DNA of 5,113 nucleotides from Acidimicrobiia bacterium (GCA_004283105.1 SHLN01000194.1:1-5113), one strand, 5' to 3'. Counted from the stretch's first letter, positions 1 to 4,937 are shown. Notes: generated by a model not told the origin, from the sequence alone. Program-made: numbers and translations.

Positions 1-37
1 ACGGGGCCTCCGTGTGGAGCCGTGGAACGGGGCAAGC

Positions 38-54
38 GGCGTCGCGACGACGCC
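38..54. repeat. 17-nt perfect hairpin with a 3-nt loop
   Basis: GGCGTCG (38-44) and CGACGCC (48-54) are perfectly complementary around a CGA triloop. It has the same 7+3+7 geometry as the hairpins at 247-263 and 3875-3891. It could be a terminator for a gene left of the window or a member of an intergenic palindrome family; no T-run follows on either strand. Confidence 0.5.
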
Positions 55-246
55 AAGAATCGAGCCGCGGTTGGGTACTGCCATCTCATGTAAAGGTGAC
101 CGAAGGTTGCCGCCACCTTTCCGCAACGTCAGGGTGCCCGATCTCTGGTTTAGCGACGGCGTTGCTCGGCCGCGTGGTGGATCGTTGCAGTGGTCGAGTT
201 TCCCGTTCTCGTCGCCGCGCCGTTGGCGGGAACCACCCTCCCAGAA

Positions 247-263
247 GCAACCCGAAGGGTTGC
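247..263. repeat. 17-nt perfect hairpin with GAA triloop
   Basis: GCAACCC (247-253) and GGGTTGC (257-263) pair perfectly around GAA. The hairpin is flanked on both sides by CCCTCCC (236-242 and 266-272), so the palindrome sits inside a short direct repeat. The right CCCTCCC can also pair with GGGAGGG at 290-296. No T-tract follows, so a classical intrinsic terminator is not obvious; an intergenic palindromic repeat is equally likely. Confidence 0.5.
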
Positions 264-314
264 CCCCCTCCCACTCGGCCTCGCCTCACGGGAGGGAGAT
301 GAGACCGGCCGCCA

Positions 315-328
315 GCAACGCGGAAGGC
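315..328 (-). repeat. 14-bp motif shared (inverted) with the tRNA-Lys downstream hairpin
   Basis: The plus strand reads GCAACGCGGAAGGC, the exact reverse complement of the 14 bases at 4921-4934 and 5100-5113. In those two places the motif forms the loop and 3' arm of a hairpin beside the tRNA-Lys gene and its broken copy. Here the 5' arm differs, so the full hairpin is not conserved. It may be part of a dispersed intergenic repeat of this genome. Confidence 0.4.
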
Positions 329-332
329 CGCT

Positions 333-356
333 GACCGTTGACTGTTGACCGTTGAC
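333..356. repeat. Heptanucleotide tandem repeat GAC(C/T)GTT, three units plus GAC
   Basis: Three consecutive 7-base units (GACCGTT, GACTGTT, GACCGTT) followed by GAC lie just beyond the 3' end of the fusion reductase gene, next to its hairpin. Seven-base tandem repeats in intergenic DNA are known from cyanobacteria as short tandemly repeated repetitive sequences; whether this is a related phenomenon is inference. The third unit restores the sequence of the first exactly. Confidence 0.7.
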
Positions 357-375
357 GGCTGGTCGGGGGCCAGCC
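357..375 (-). terminator. Candidate terminator hairpin of the fusion reductase gene
   Basis: GGCTGG (357-362) and CCAGCC (370-375) form a 6-bp stem with a 7-nt loop, beginning two bases beyond the stop codon of the minus-strand reductase. Its position fits transcription termination, but the base run after it on the minus strand is GTCAACGG, not a T-tract. In high-GC actinobacteria terminators often lack the T-run, so this is plausible but not certain. Confidence 0.4.
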
Positions 376-377
376 TC

Positions 378-2177
378 CTACCAATACTCCTCGTAGTGGA
401 CGTTGCCGTCGACGCCCTTGTGGTCGACGGTGAATCCCAGCTCGGTCAGGATCTCGCACACGCCCCGCGGTTCGGGGAAGGTCGGGGTGTCGCCCTCCCA
501 TTCCGGGAAACCGATCATGAGCGGGTTCCCGCACAGGAAGAACTGTGTGCGATCCGGACTGGGCTCGTGCCCGAGCACGTCGGCCAGCATCCCGTTCGTG
601 ATCATGTCCTGGATGTACACCTTGTTGTTGATGGTGTCGGCCTCGCGCGTCGTCAACGCGAAGTAGCTGTATTGCGGGTACAGCTTCTCGAGCCGGCGGT
701 GGGTCTCCAGGTAGGCGAGGTCGCGCTGATAGCGGACGGTGCAGGCGCTCACGATGCGCCCCTTGTGCCCGTTGCGGAGGAGCTGGGCCACCATGTTGTT
801 GTGGGGGGCTTCACCGGTTCCGGTGGACAGCATCACGATGTCGGACTCCGGGTCGTCCACATACCGCAGCGTGTACCGACCGGCCACCTTGTTGCCCATG
901 AAGATGCGATCGCCCGCCTTCTTCAAGGCCAGACGCGGCGTCAGTTCGGGCAGGTGATCCATGCCTTCCGGGCGGACGAGCACGATGTAGAACTCCACAC
1001 CGTCGATGTCCTCGGGAGCAACCAGGTTGTCGTCCTCGTCGATCATCGGATGAGAGATCGAGTACGACCGGCGCACCAGCTTCTCGATCTTTGACTCGTC
1101 GAGGTGCTCATCGGAACCATCCAGCCGTGGCTCCCAGTACCCGAGCGCAAGGGTGGCGTATTGGCCGGGGTCGTGGCGGGCGTCTCCTACGTCGGGCTTC
1201 ACCCGCAGAATCCACAAGTCGCTGTGATAGTTCTCGAAGGAAGTGATGGTGGCGTTGTAGTGCTTCTCACGCAGGCGCTCGGCCAGGCCGCTGAACACGA
1301 GCGGCGGACGGGCCTCGAGGTCGGGCGGATTGGCCAGATCGGGGAAGTGGTGGTCGTGGATCGAGCCCCAGGCATGGCCGGGAGACACATAGAGCATCTC
1401 CGGCGACTCCGGCTCGTCCGGATCCGGGTCTTCCTCGGTGAGCACATACACGGCGGCCGGCGCGGAGACGGCCTCGAGGGTGATGTTGAGACGATCGAGA
1501 TGCTTCGAACGCTCGCCGGTACCGAGCGCGTAGATGATCTGATCGAACACGAGGTCCGGGGTGCGCCGGTCCGAGAACGTGACCATCGGATACCCATCGG
1601 AGTCGTAGACCGCCGTGGGATGCGAATGCCAGAAGATCGTGGCATCGCGGCGCGCTTCGACCTGGAGGAGGTCCTCGCGGGTCTGGCAGGCGAGCTGATC
1701 GAAGGCGATCGATGGAAGGCTCAGAACCACCGAGTGGTGGCCGCTCTCGATGAGCTCCTCAGCATATTCGGCAGCTGTTTCGCCCGTACCGATGATGAGC
1801 ACATCGTCGATGACGGGAACTGACTTGGGCATCTCCAGGTGAATGCGGTCGGCCAGGCTGTCGGGAATGTCGTAGTCGGGGGAGATCGACACTTTGTCGA
1901 CTCGCCCTGCCACCACCGCGACCGTCGCGGTGACCTCGAAGTCGGCACCGGAGACGGTGACGGTCCCGTCTTCCTTGATGCGTTCCACGGGCTTGCCAAG
2001 TAGAACGTCAGGCTGGCCGCCGAGATCGGGCAATTCGACCTCTTCCTGGCTATCGATGATGACGATGCGCTCGATGCCGGCTTCGTAGGCGTCGAGAGCT
2101 ACCGAGATGCCGGCGCGGTTAGCGCCGATGATGGCGACTTGATAGTCGGTGGGGACTGGGTCTGTGGAGGTAGTCAT
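378..2177 (-). CDS. Fusion flavoprotein: TrxR-like Rossmann module plus Fpr-type ferredoxin-NADP reductase
   Basis: A 599-aa, probably cytoplasmic oxidoreductase; no signal peptide or membrane segment is visible. Residues 12-42 form a Rossmann unit with a degenerate GANRAG motif (18-23, Asn in place of the middle Gly). Residues 126-150 form a second one with GTGETA (130-135). The ALGTGE segment (217-222) resembles the late NADH/FAD contact of pyridine nucleotide-disulfide oxidoreductases, but no redox CxxC or CxxxxC pair is seen. After an acidic, His-containing linker (about 247-290), residues 294-599 match E. coli Fpr-type reductase in order: GQY (338-340), FAD motif RRSYSISHP (369-377), LTPRLALKKAGD (412-423), NADP motif STGTGEAP (451-458), CGNP (549-552) and the aromatic C-terminus YEEYW. 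The likely reaction is NADP(H)/ferredoxin or flavodoxin electron transfer; the role of the N-terminal module is unknown. The ATG at 2177 is the only start candidate after the in-frame upstream stop, has no Shine-Dalgarno of its own, and overlaps the stop of a leader ORF, suggesting translational coupling. Confidence 0.88.
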   Translation of the reverse strand: MTTSTDPVPTDYQVAIIGANRAGISVALDAYEAGIERIVIIDSQEEVELPDLGGQPDVLLGKPVERIKEDGTVTVSGADFEVTATVAVVAGRVDKVSISPDYDIPDSLADRIHLEMPKSVPVIDDVLIIGTGETAAEYAEELIESGHHSVVLSLPSIAFDQLACQTREDLLQVEARRDATIFWHSHPTAVYDSDGYPMVTFSDRRTPDLVFDQIIYALGTGERSKHLDRLNITLEAVSAPAAVYVLTEEDPDPDEPESPEMLYVSPGHAWGSIHDHHFPDLANPPDLEARPPLVFSGLAERLREKHYNATITSFENYHSDLWILRVKPDVGDARHDPGQYATLALGYWEPRLDGSDEHLDESKIEKLVRRSYSISHPMIDEDDNLVAPEDIDGVEFYIVLVRPEGMDHLPELTPRLALKKAGDRIFMGNKVAGRYTLRYVDDPESDIVMLSTGTGEAPHNNMVAQLLRNGHKGRIVSACTVRYQRDLAYLETHRRLEKLYPQYSYFALTTREADTINNKVYIQDMITNGMLADVLGHEPSPDRTQFFLCGNPLMIGFPEWEGDTPTFPEPRGVCEILTELGFTVDHKGVDGNVHYEEYW

Positions 2178-2257
2178 GATGACATGCTGCCACGCTCGGC
2201 CGCCGGAGCGGCATTTCTCGAGGGATGGTCTGTCCCCCTGGCCATTTCAAGGATCAT
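2174..2257 (-). CDS. 27-aa leader ORF overlapping the reductase start codon
   Basis: Reading on the minus strand, GGAGG (2268-2264) lies 6 nt before an ATG (2257-2255) that opens a 27-codon frame, beginning MILEMARGTDHPSRN and ending GSMSS. Its TGA stop shares bases with the ATG of the reductase (ATGA overlap). The reductase has no Shine-Dalgarno of its own, so ribosomes ending here could re-start on it. The peptide contains no Cys, no amino-acid run typical of attenuators and no recognisable domain. It uses codons uncommon for a GC-rich genome (CTT, AGG, AGA, AAT, two TCA), unlike its neighbours, which suggests a leader acting in translation rather than a conserved protein. It could also be chance. 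Confidence 0.5.
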   Translation of the reverse strand: MILEMARGTDHPSRNAAPAAERGSMSS

Positions 2258-2263
2258 CTGGTA

Positions 2264-2268
2264 CCTCC
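2264..2268 (-). promoter_or_regulatory. Strong Shine-Dalgarno GGAGG of the leader ORF
   Basis: GGAGG on the minus strand with a 6-nt spacer (TACCAG) to the leader ATG at 2257. It is the only good ribosome binding site between the upstream exonuclease gene and the reductase, and it is 87 nt from the reductase ATG, too far to serve it directly. Confidence 0.6.
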
Positions 2269-2274
2269 GGGGCG

Positions 2275-2303
2275 ACTGTATCGGCCGAGCGATCCGGTCG
2301 ATA
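2275..2303 (-). promoter_or_regulatory. Candidate promoter of the leader ORF/reductase unit
   Basis: TACAGT (2280-2275 on the minus strand) fits the actinobacterial -10 pattern TANNNT. The hexamer 17 nt upstream, TATCGA (2303-2298), is a poor -35. Initiation about 6-7 nt downstream would give a leader of roughly a dozen bases beginning at the GGAGG. Both boxes fall inside a 31-bp interrupted palindrome. Confidence 0.4.
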
Positions 2304-2306
2304 CAG
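2276..2306. promoter_or_regulatory. 31-bp interrupted palindrome, candidate operator or RNA hairpin
   Basis: CTGTATCG (2276-2283) and CGATACAG (2299-2306) are perfect inverted arms. The symmetry continues inward (GCCG 2284-2287 against CGGT 2295-2298), giving 12-base half-sites with 11 of 12 matching around a 7-nt centre. The right-hand half on the minus strand contains the -10 TACAG and the other half covers the -35 position, the usual placement of a repressor operator. As RNA it would also fold into a long hairpin about 40 nt beyond the exonuclease stop, so it may instead, or also, terminate that gene; no T-run follows. Confidence 0.6.
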
Positions 2307-2345
2307 GGCCTTCGTCCCTAGACCGCAGGCGTTGGTCCCGCCGGT

Positions 2346-3215
2346 TCAGTCCTGCCAACGGTGGGGCCGTGACGAAAGGCCGTCCAGTCCGAGCCCGGCG
2401 CAGAAGGATTCATACGCCGTCCGGGACGCCCCCCGCCACTCCAGATCGTCGAGCGCCTCCTCGATCGGGACGTCGCGTCGCAGGACGGCCAGCTCGCGAT
2501 ACAGGAGGGCATCCTCCCGATGGGCGGTCAGCGTCTCAGCGAGTTTGGCGGCGCTGCGCACGGTGACCTCCCAGTCGGCGGCGTCATCGGGGATCTCCTC
2601 GATGGTTCGGTAGTGGGCGAGCACGGTGGCGGTCGACTTCGCCCCCCAGCCGGGCAGGCCGGGAATGCCGTCGGCGGTGTCGCCGACCAGGCCGAGGTAG
2701 TCGGGGATAGAGACGGGTGCGACGCCGAACTTCTCCCATACCCCCTGCTCGTTGCGCTCGATCTCCTGGCGCCGGTCGTAGGTGACGACTCGATCGCCGT
2801 CGACACACTGGGCGAGGTCCTTGTCCGGGCTCAGCAACACGACCCGTTCGACCTGATCCTCGAACTTCCAGGCACCGCTGGCGAGCCCGTCGTCGGCTTC
2901 GAACTCGACCATCTTCCACACGGTGATGCCGAGCGCTTCCCACGCCTCCTCGGCCAGTCGGAACTGTCCCATGAGTTCCTCGGGGATGCCCTCGCCGGTC
3001 TTGTAGCCGTCAAACATCTCGTTGCGGAAGGACTCGATGACGTAGTCGGTGGCAACCGCCAGGTGGGTGACTCCGGGCTCTCGCAGGAGCCCGAGTGTCG
3101 AGCCGATGATGCCGGCTATCGCTCCGATCTCCCGGCCATCGGGTGCGGCCCGGCTGGGAGCTCCGAAGAACGATCGGAACAGCTCGTAAGTGCCGTCGAG
3201 CAAGTGCAGCTGCAT
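2346..3215 (-). CDS. Stand-alone 5'-3' exonuclease (FEN-like, PolA N-domain family)
   Basis: A 289-aa structure-specific 5' nuclease expected to act in the cytoplasm on flaps, nicks and RNA primers during DNA repair and Okazaki fragment processing. The metal-binding acidic residues of the family are visible: Asp7 in LLDG; Asp57 with the arch residues SFR (62-64) and YK (71-72); EADD (106-109); SPDKD (129-133); and VGDTADGIPG (177-186, Asp179 and Asp182). The last leads into the helix-three-turn-helix DNA-binding motif GLPGWGAKSTA (186-196). No polymerase domain follows; the length matches single-domain actinobacterial 5'-3' exonucleases. A start 25 codons further upstream exists (3290) but would run into the divergent gene. 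The MQLHLLDG start at 3215 fits the family N-terminus and lies 6 nt after a TATCAT -10 box, suggesting a leaderless mRNA. Confidence 0.92.
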   Translation of the reverse strand: MQLHLLDGTYELFRSFFGAPSRAAPDGREIGAIAGIIGSTLGLLREPGVTHLAVATDYVIESFRNEMFDGYKTGEGIPEELMGQFRLAEEAWEALGITVWKMVEFEADDGLASGAWKFEDQVERVVLLSPDKDLAQCVDGDRVVTYDRRQEIERNEQGVWEKFGVAPVSIPDYLGLVGDTADGIPGLPGWGAKSTATVLAHYRTIEEIPDDAADWEVTVRSAAKLAETLTAHREDALLYRELAVLRRDVPIEEALDDLEWRGASRTAYESFCAGLGLDGLSSRPHRWQD

Positions 3216-3219
3216 GGCC

Positions 3220-3225
3220 GCATGA
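3220..3225 (-). promoter_or_regulatory. -10 box TATCAT of a probable leaderless exonuclease transcript
   Basis: On the minus strand TATCAT fits TANNNT and is followed by six bases (GCGGCC) and then the exonuclease ATG, so transcription would begin at or next to the start codon. No Shine-Dalgarno is present, and no good -35 hexamer is seen. This arrangement is common for leaderless genes in actinobacteria. Confidence 0.5.
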
Positions 3226-3259
3226 TACGTTGGCCCATCCGTCCTCTGCTCGGCCCGAC

Positions 3260-3265
3260 TACCGT
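3260..3265 (+). promoter_or_regulatory. -10 box TACCGT of a probable leaderless transcript (180-aa gene)
   Basis: TACCGT fits TANNNT and is followed by exactly six bases (TCCGGT) and the ATG at 3272, mirroring the divergent exonuclease promoter 34 bp away. No Shine-Dalgarno precedes the ATG, which supports both leaderless initiation and this start choice. Confidence 0.5.
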
Positions 3266-3271
3266 TCCGGT

Positions 3272-3814
3272 ATGGAACGACGCGGTGCATCCCGAGTGGT
3301 CGTGGGCGAGGCCGAGCTCCTCAGCGGCCTGTTTTCCAACGAGTGGCAACTCATCCAGCGCGGCGAAGTGCTCGCCAAGGCGATCCGCCGGCCCCGTAAC
3401 AACTACACGAGGGTCACGCTCAGCGATGGAACCCGGTGGATGCTGCAGCCCGACGGATGGGGCCTCGTACGCGCCGTCGAGGACGACGTGCCGTTCGCCC
3501 GGGCCACCCGTGATTCGTTCTGGGGGAACCGCTGGGAGATCTCGGGCCTCGGCTTTGCCTATTTGCTCCAGCACGACGGTCGAAGACCACGCCGCTGGGA
3601 GTTGGCGGTAGGCCGGGAGCCGGCCGCCTGGTTGCGGGGTTCGGCCGTCAACTACAACCGGGTACGCATCAACGCTCCCATCTCGATACCCATGGCGGCC
3701 GCGCTGCTGTCATGGCACGTCATCGCACGCCCGTGGGAGGCCGTCGCCTTCGCGCCCGAGTTGCTGACCCGGGAGGTCGGCGGTCGCCTCACCGACCCGG
3801 TTCCTCCCGTTTGA
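3272..3814 (+). CDS. Conserved-looking hypothetical protein, possible tubby/LURP-one-like fold
   Basis: A 180-aa protein I cannot assign firmly. It is rich in Trp and Arg and appears to be mostly short beta strands ending in aromatic residues (EWQLIQRG 24-31, RWMLQPDGWGLVRA 55-68, RWEISGLGFAYLLQ 87-100, RRWELAVG 107-114). One hydrophobic helix lies near the C-terminus (about 136-160, containing MAAALLSWHVIARPWEAVAF). A twisted barrel closed by a hydrophobic helix is typical of the tubby C-terminal/scramblase/LURP-one superfamily, so that fold is my tentative inference; no catalytic motif is visible. A longer frame from 3143 overlaps the divergent exonuclease and has an Arg/Ala-rich, shadow-like extension, so ATG 3272 with its 6-nt-distant -10 box is preferred. 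It is transcribed away from the exonuclease, with 115 bp to the sulfurtransferase. Confidence 0.75.
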   Translation: MERRGASRVVVGEAELLSGLFSNEWQLIQRGEVLAKAIRRPRNNYTRVTLSDGTRWMLQPDGWGLVRAVEDDVPFARATRDSFWGNRWEISGLGFAYLLQHDGRRPRRWELAVGREPAAWLRGSAVNYNRVRINAPISIPMAAALLSWHVIARPWEAVAFAPELLTREVGGRLTDPVPPV

Positions 3815-3846
3815 TGGTTCGGCGCACCCACAAACCCATTGTCAGT

Positions 3847-3891
3847 CCCCCTGCCGGAGGCGGGGGCAAGAGTGCGAACCCTCCGGGTTCG
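3847..3891 (+). terminator. Two consecutive hairpins after the hypothetical gene
   Basis: The first hairpin pairs CCCCC plus GCC (3847-3851, 3853-3855, one bulged T) with GGC GGGGG (3859-3866) around GGA. The second pairs CGAACCC (3875-3881) with GGGTTCG (3885-3891) around TCC, with the 7+3+7 shape seen at 38-54 and 247-263. They begin 32 bases after the stop of the upstream gene and end 38 bases before the sulfurtransferase ATG, so they could end the first transcript. Neither has a T-tract. Confidence 0.4.
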
Positions 3892-3929
3892 TCGCAGCGG
3901 CGAAGCCACTGGGGTAGAGGGGCAAAGCA

Positions 3930-4757
3930 ATGACCAGTCCACTCGTCTCTCCCGACTGGCTCTCATGGCACATGGGACAGCCCGACCTCCGGCTGGCCGA
4001 TGTGCGCTGGTATCTGGGCGAACCCGAGCGCGGCCGTCAGGCCTACCGGCAGGCGCACGTCCCCGGAGCCGTGTACGTCGACCTCGAGACCGACCTGTCG
4101 GCGGAGGAGGGTCCCGGCCGTCATCCGCTGCCCGACTGGGAGGTGTTCGCTGCTCGCATGGGTGAGCTCGGGATCGGTGACGACAGCGTGGTGGTCGCCT
4201 ACGACGATCGTGGAGGAGCCGTGGCTTCCCGGCTGTGGTGGATGCTGCGAGCGATCGGCCACGAACGGACCTATCTGCTCGATGGTGGCCTCGCCGCCTG
4301 GGTCGCCGCCGGCCATGCCCTGACCGATGAGCTCCCCGACAATGCCCCGGCCGAACTGGCGGCGATCCTTCGTCCCGACCTCACCGTCGACCGCGACGAA
4401 TTGCGCGACCGGCGAGAGCAAGTCCTGACCCTCGATGCCCGGGCGGGAGAGCGGTACCGGGGCGAGAGCGAGCCGCTCGACCCGGTTGCCGGCCACATCC
4501 CTGGAGCCGTCAACGCTCCCTACGAAGACAATCTCGCCTCCTTCGGCCGATTTCTCCCGGCCGAGCAACTCGCCGAGAAGTATCGGGCTCTGGGTGTGGG
4601 GGACGGTGAGACGGTGGTCTACTGCGGCAGCGGGGTGACCGCCTGTCACACCCTCCTCGCCATCGAACACGCCGGTCTTGGCCCGGCCAAGCTGTATCCC
4701 GGTTCCTGGAGCGATTGGTCGACCGAGGGCTACGAAGTGGCGACCGGGCCGGAGTAG
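3930..4757 (+). CDS. sseA: 3-mercaptopyruvate/thiosulfate sulfurtransferase, two rhodanese domains
   Basis: A 275-aa tandem rhodanese that moves sulfane sulfur from 3-mercaptopyruvate or thiosulfate to thiophilic acceptors via a cysteine persulfide. The N-terminal domain (about 8-130) is the non-catalytic copy: it has HVPGAVYVD (43-51) and RHPLP (64-68), and carries Asp (YDDRGGAVASR, 91-101) where an active cysteine would stand. The C-terminal domain (about 152-272) has LDARAGERYRGESEPLD (168-184), GHIPGAVNAPY (188-198) and the catalytic loop CGSGVTA with Cys232. CGSGVTA is the SseA/mercaptopyruvate signature, whereas thiosulfate-preferring rhodaneses usually carry a more basic loop (CRKGVTA-like), so mercaptopyruvate is the likelier donor. 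No signal peptide is seen, so it is cytoplasmic. AGAGGGG (3916-3922) lies 7 nt before the ATG, a good ribosome binding site that fixes the start and contrasts with the leaderless genes upstream. Confidence 0.95.
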   Translation: MTSPLVSPDWLSWHMGQPDLRLADVRWYLGEPERGRQAYRQAHVPGAVYVDLETDLSAEEGPGRHPLPDWEVFAARMGELGIGDDSVVVAYDDRGGAVASRLWWMLRAIGHERTYLLDGGLAAWVAAGHALTDELPDNAPAELAAILRPDLTVDRDELRDRREQVLTLDARAGERYRGESEPLDPVAGHIPGAVNAPYEDNLASFGRFLPAEQLAEKYRALGVGDGETVVYCGSGVTACHTLLAIEHAGLGPAKLYPGSWSDWSTEGYEVATGPE

Positions 4758-4779
4758 GCCGCAGCAGGACCACAGGAAC

Positions 4780-4818
4780 GCGGTTTCACCGCACCCCTCG
4801 CCCCTCCCAAGGGAGGGG
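4780..4818 (+). terminator. Two hairpins between the sulfurtransferase gene and tRNA-Lys
   Basis: GCGGT (4780-4784) and ACCGC (4788-4792) pair around TTC. Then CCCCTCCC (4801-4808) and GGGAGGGG (4811-4818) form a perfect palindrome with only AA between (7 bp with a CAAG loop in RNA). They start 22 nt after the sulfurtransferase stop, a fitting place for termination, though TAGGAACT rather than a T-run follows. Confidence 0.45.
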
Positions 4819-4825
4819 TAGGAAC

Positions 4826-4831
4826 TACGCT
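4826..4831 (+). promoter_or_regulatory. Possible -10 box of tRNA-Lys
   Basis: TACGCT fits TANNNT and ends 9 nt before the first base of the tRNA. The -35 position would fall in the preceding C/G palindrome and shows no TTGAC-like hexamer, so this is a weak call. Confidence 0.3.
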
Positions 4832-4840
4832 TCTCCTGCC

Positions 4841-4913
4841 GGGCCTGTAGCTCAATCGGCAGAGCAGCGGACTTTTAATCCGAAGGTCGTGGGTTCGATC
4901 CCCACCGGGCCCA
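4841..4913 (+). tRNA. tRNA-Lys (anticodon UUU)
   Basis: The 73 bases fold as a full cloverleaf: acceptor GGGCCTG (4841-4847) with CGGGCCC (4906-4912, one U-G pair) and discriminator A4913; D-stem GCTC/GAGC (4850-4853, 4862-4865); anticodon stem GCGGA/TCCGA (4867-4871, 4879-4883) around loop CTTTTAA (4872-4878), giving anticodon UUU at 4874-4876; T-arm GTGGG TTCGATC CCCAC (4889-4905). The outermost anticodon-stem pair (27-43) is G-A, a mismatch. No CCA is encoded (CGG follows), so it would be added after transcription. The 3' half is repeated 179 bp downstream. Confidence 0.96.
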
Positions 4914-4934
4914 CGGCAACGCCTTCCGCGTTGC
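4880..4934 (+). repeat. Left copy of a perfect 55-bp direct repeat (tRNA 3' half plus hairpin)
   Basis: From the 3' strand of the anticodon stem through the T-arm, acceptor strand, discriminator and the 21 bases beyond, this segment is identical to 5059-5113. The right copy reaches the window edge, so the true repeat may be longer. Position and content match tRNA 3'-end attachment sites used by tyrosine recombinases. Confidence 0.85.
4916..4934 (+). terminator. Hairpin directly after tRNA-Lys
   Basis: GCAACGC (4916-4922) and GCGTTGC (4928-4934) pair perfectly around CTTCC, starting two bases after the tRNA discriminator. It probably ends the tRNA transcript; TTGGG follows rather than a long T-run. 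The same hairpin occurs at 5095-5113 behind the broken tRNA copy. Confidence 0.55.
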
Positions 4935-4937
4935 TTG

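Larger units (their letters stand above)
1..377. other. Intergenic stretch without a supportable gene, rich in inverted repeats
   Basis: Two overlapping plus-strand frames are open across most of this stretch, but their translations are Arg/Pro/Ser-rich, match no family I know, and run through palindromic DNA, so I do not call them. Besides the items listed separately, it contains AAAGGTG (92-98) facing CACCTTT (114-120) across 15 nt, and an imperfect hairpin at the very start (ACGG 1-4 and CTCC 8-11 pairing with GGAG 16-19 and CCGT 20-23). A plus frame entering from the left edge stops at 91-93 and could be the last 30 codons of a gene outside the window, but nothing in it is recognisable. 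I looked for RNase P RNA, tmRNA, SRP RNA and common riboswitch signatures and saw none. Confidence 0.6.

Noticed and set aside
1..81. Minus-strand frame starting MAVPNRGS and running off the left edge, briefly recalling ribosomal protein L32 (MAVPKR...)
   Set aside because: After the first four residues it lacks the basic, Cys-containing L32 sequence, and no Shine-Dalgarno precedes it.
92..127. Pseudoknot or riboswitch from AAAGGTG/CACCTTT plus GTTGC (106-110)/GCAAC (123-127)
   Set aside because: The second crossing loop would be only 2 nt across a 7-bp stem, which is sterically unlikely, and no known riboswitch core is recognisable.
12..334. Two overlapping plus-strand open frames of about 100 codons
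   Set aside because: Translations are low-complexity Arg/Pro/Ser-rich, cross hairpins and repeats, lack a ribosome binding site and match no family; open frames of this size are expected by chance in GC-rich DNA.
345..1823. Long plus-strand open frames opposite the reductase gene
   Set aside because: They are antisense shadows of a gene with clear Fpr motifs; their Val/Gly/Arg/His composition is typical of reverse-frame translation.
3216..3290. Upstream ATG (3290) for the exonuclease
   Set aside because: It would overlap the divergent gene and add 25 residues without family similarity; the -10 box 6 nt before 3215 and the MQLHLLDG start fit better.
2520..3611. 363-codon plus-strand frame opposite the exonuclease
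   Set aside because: It is antisense to conserved nuclease motifs and runs out of frame into the hypothetical gene; its composition is shadow-like.
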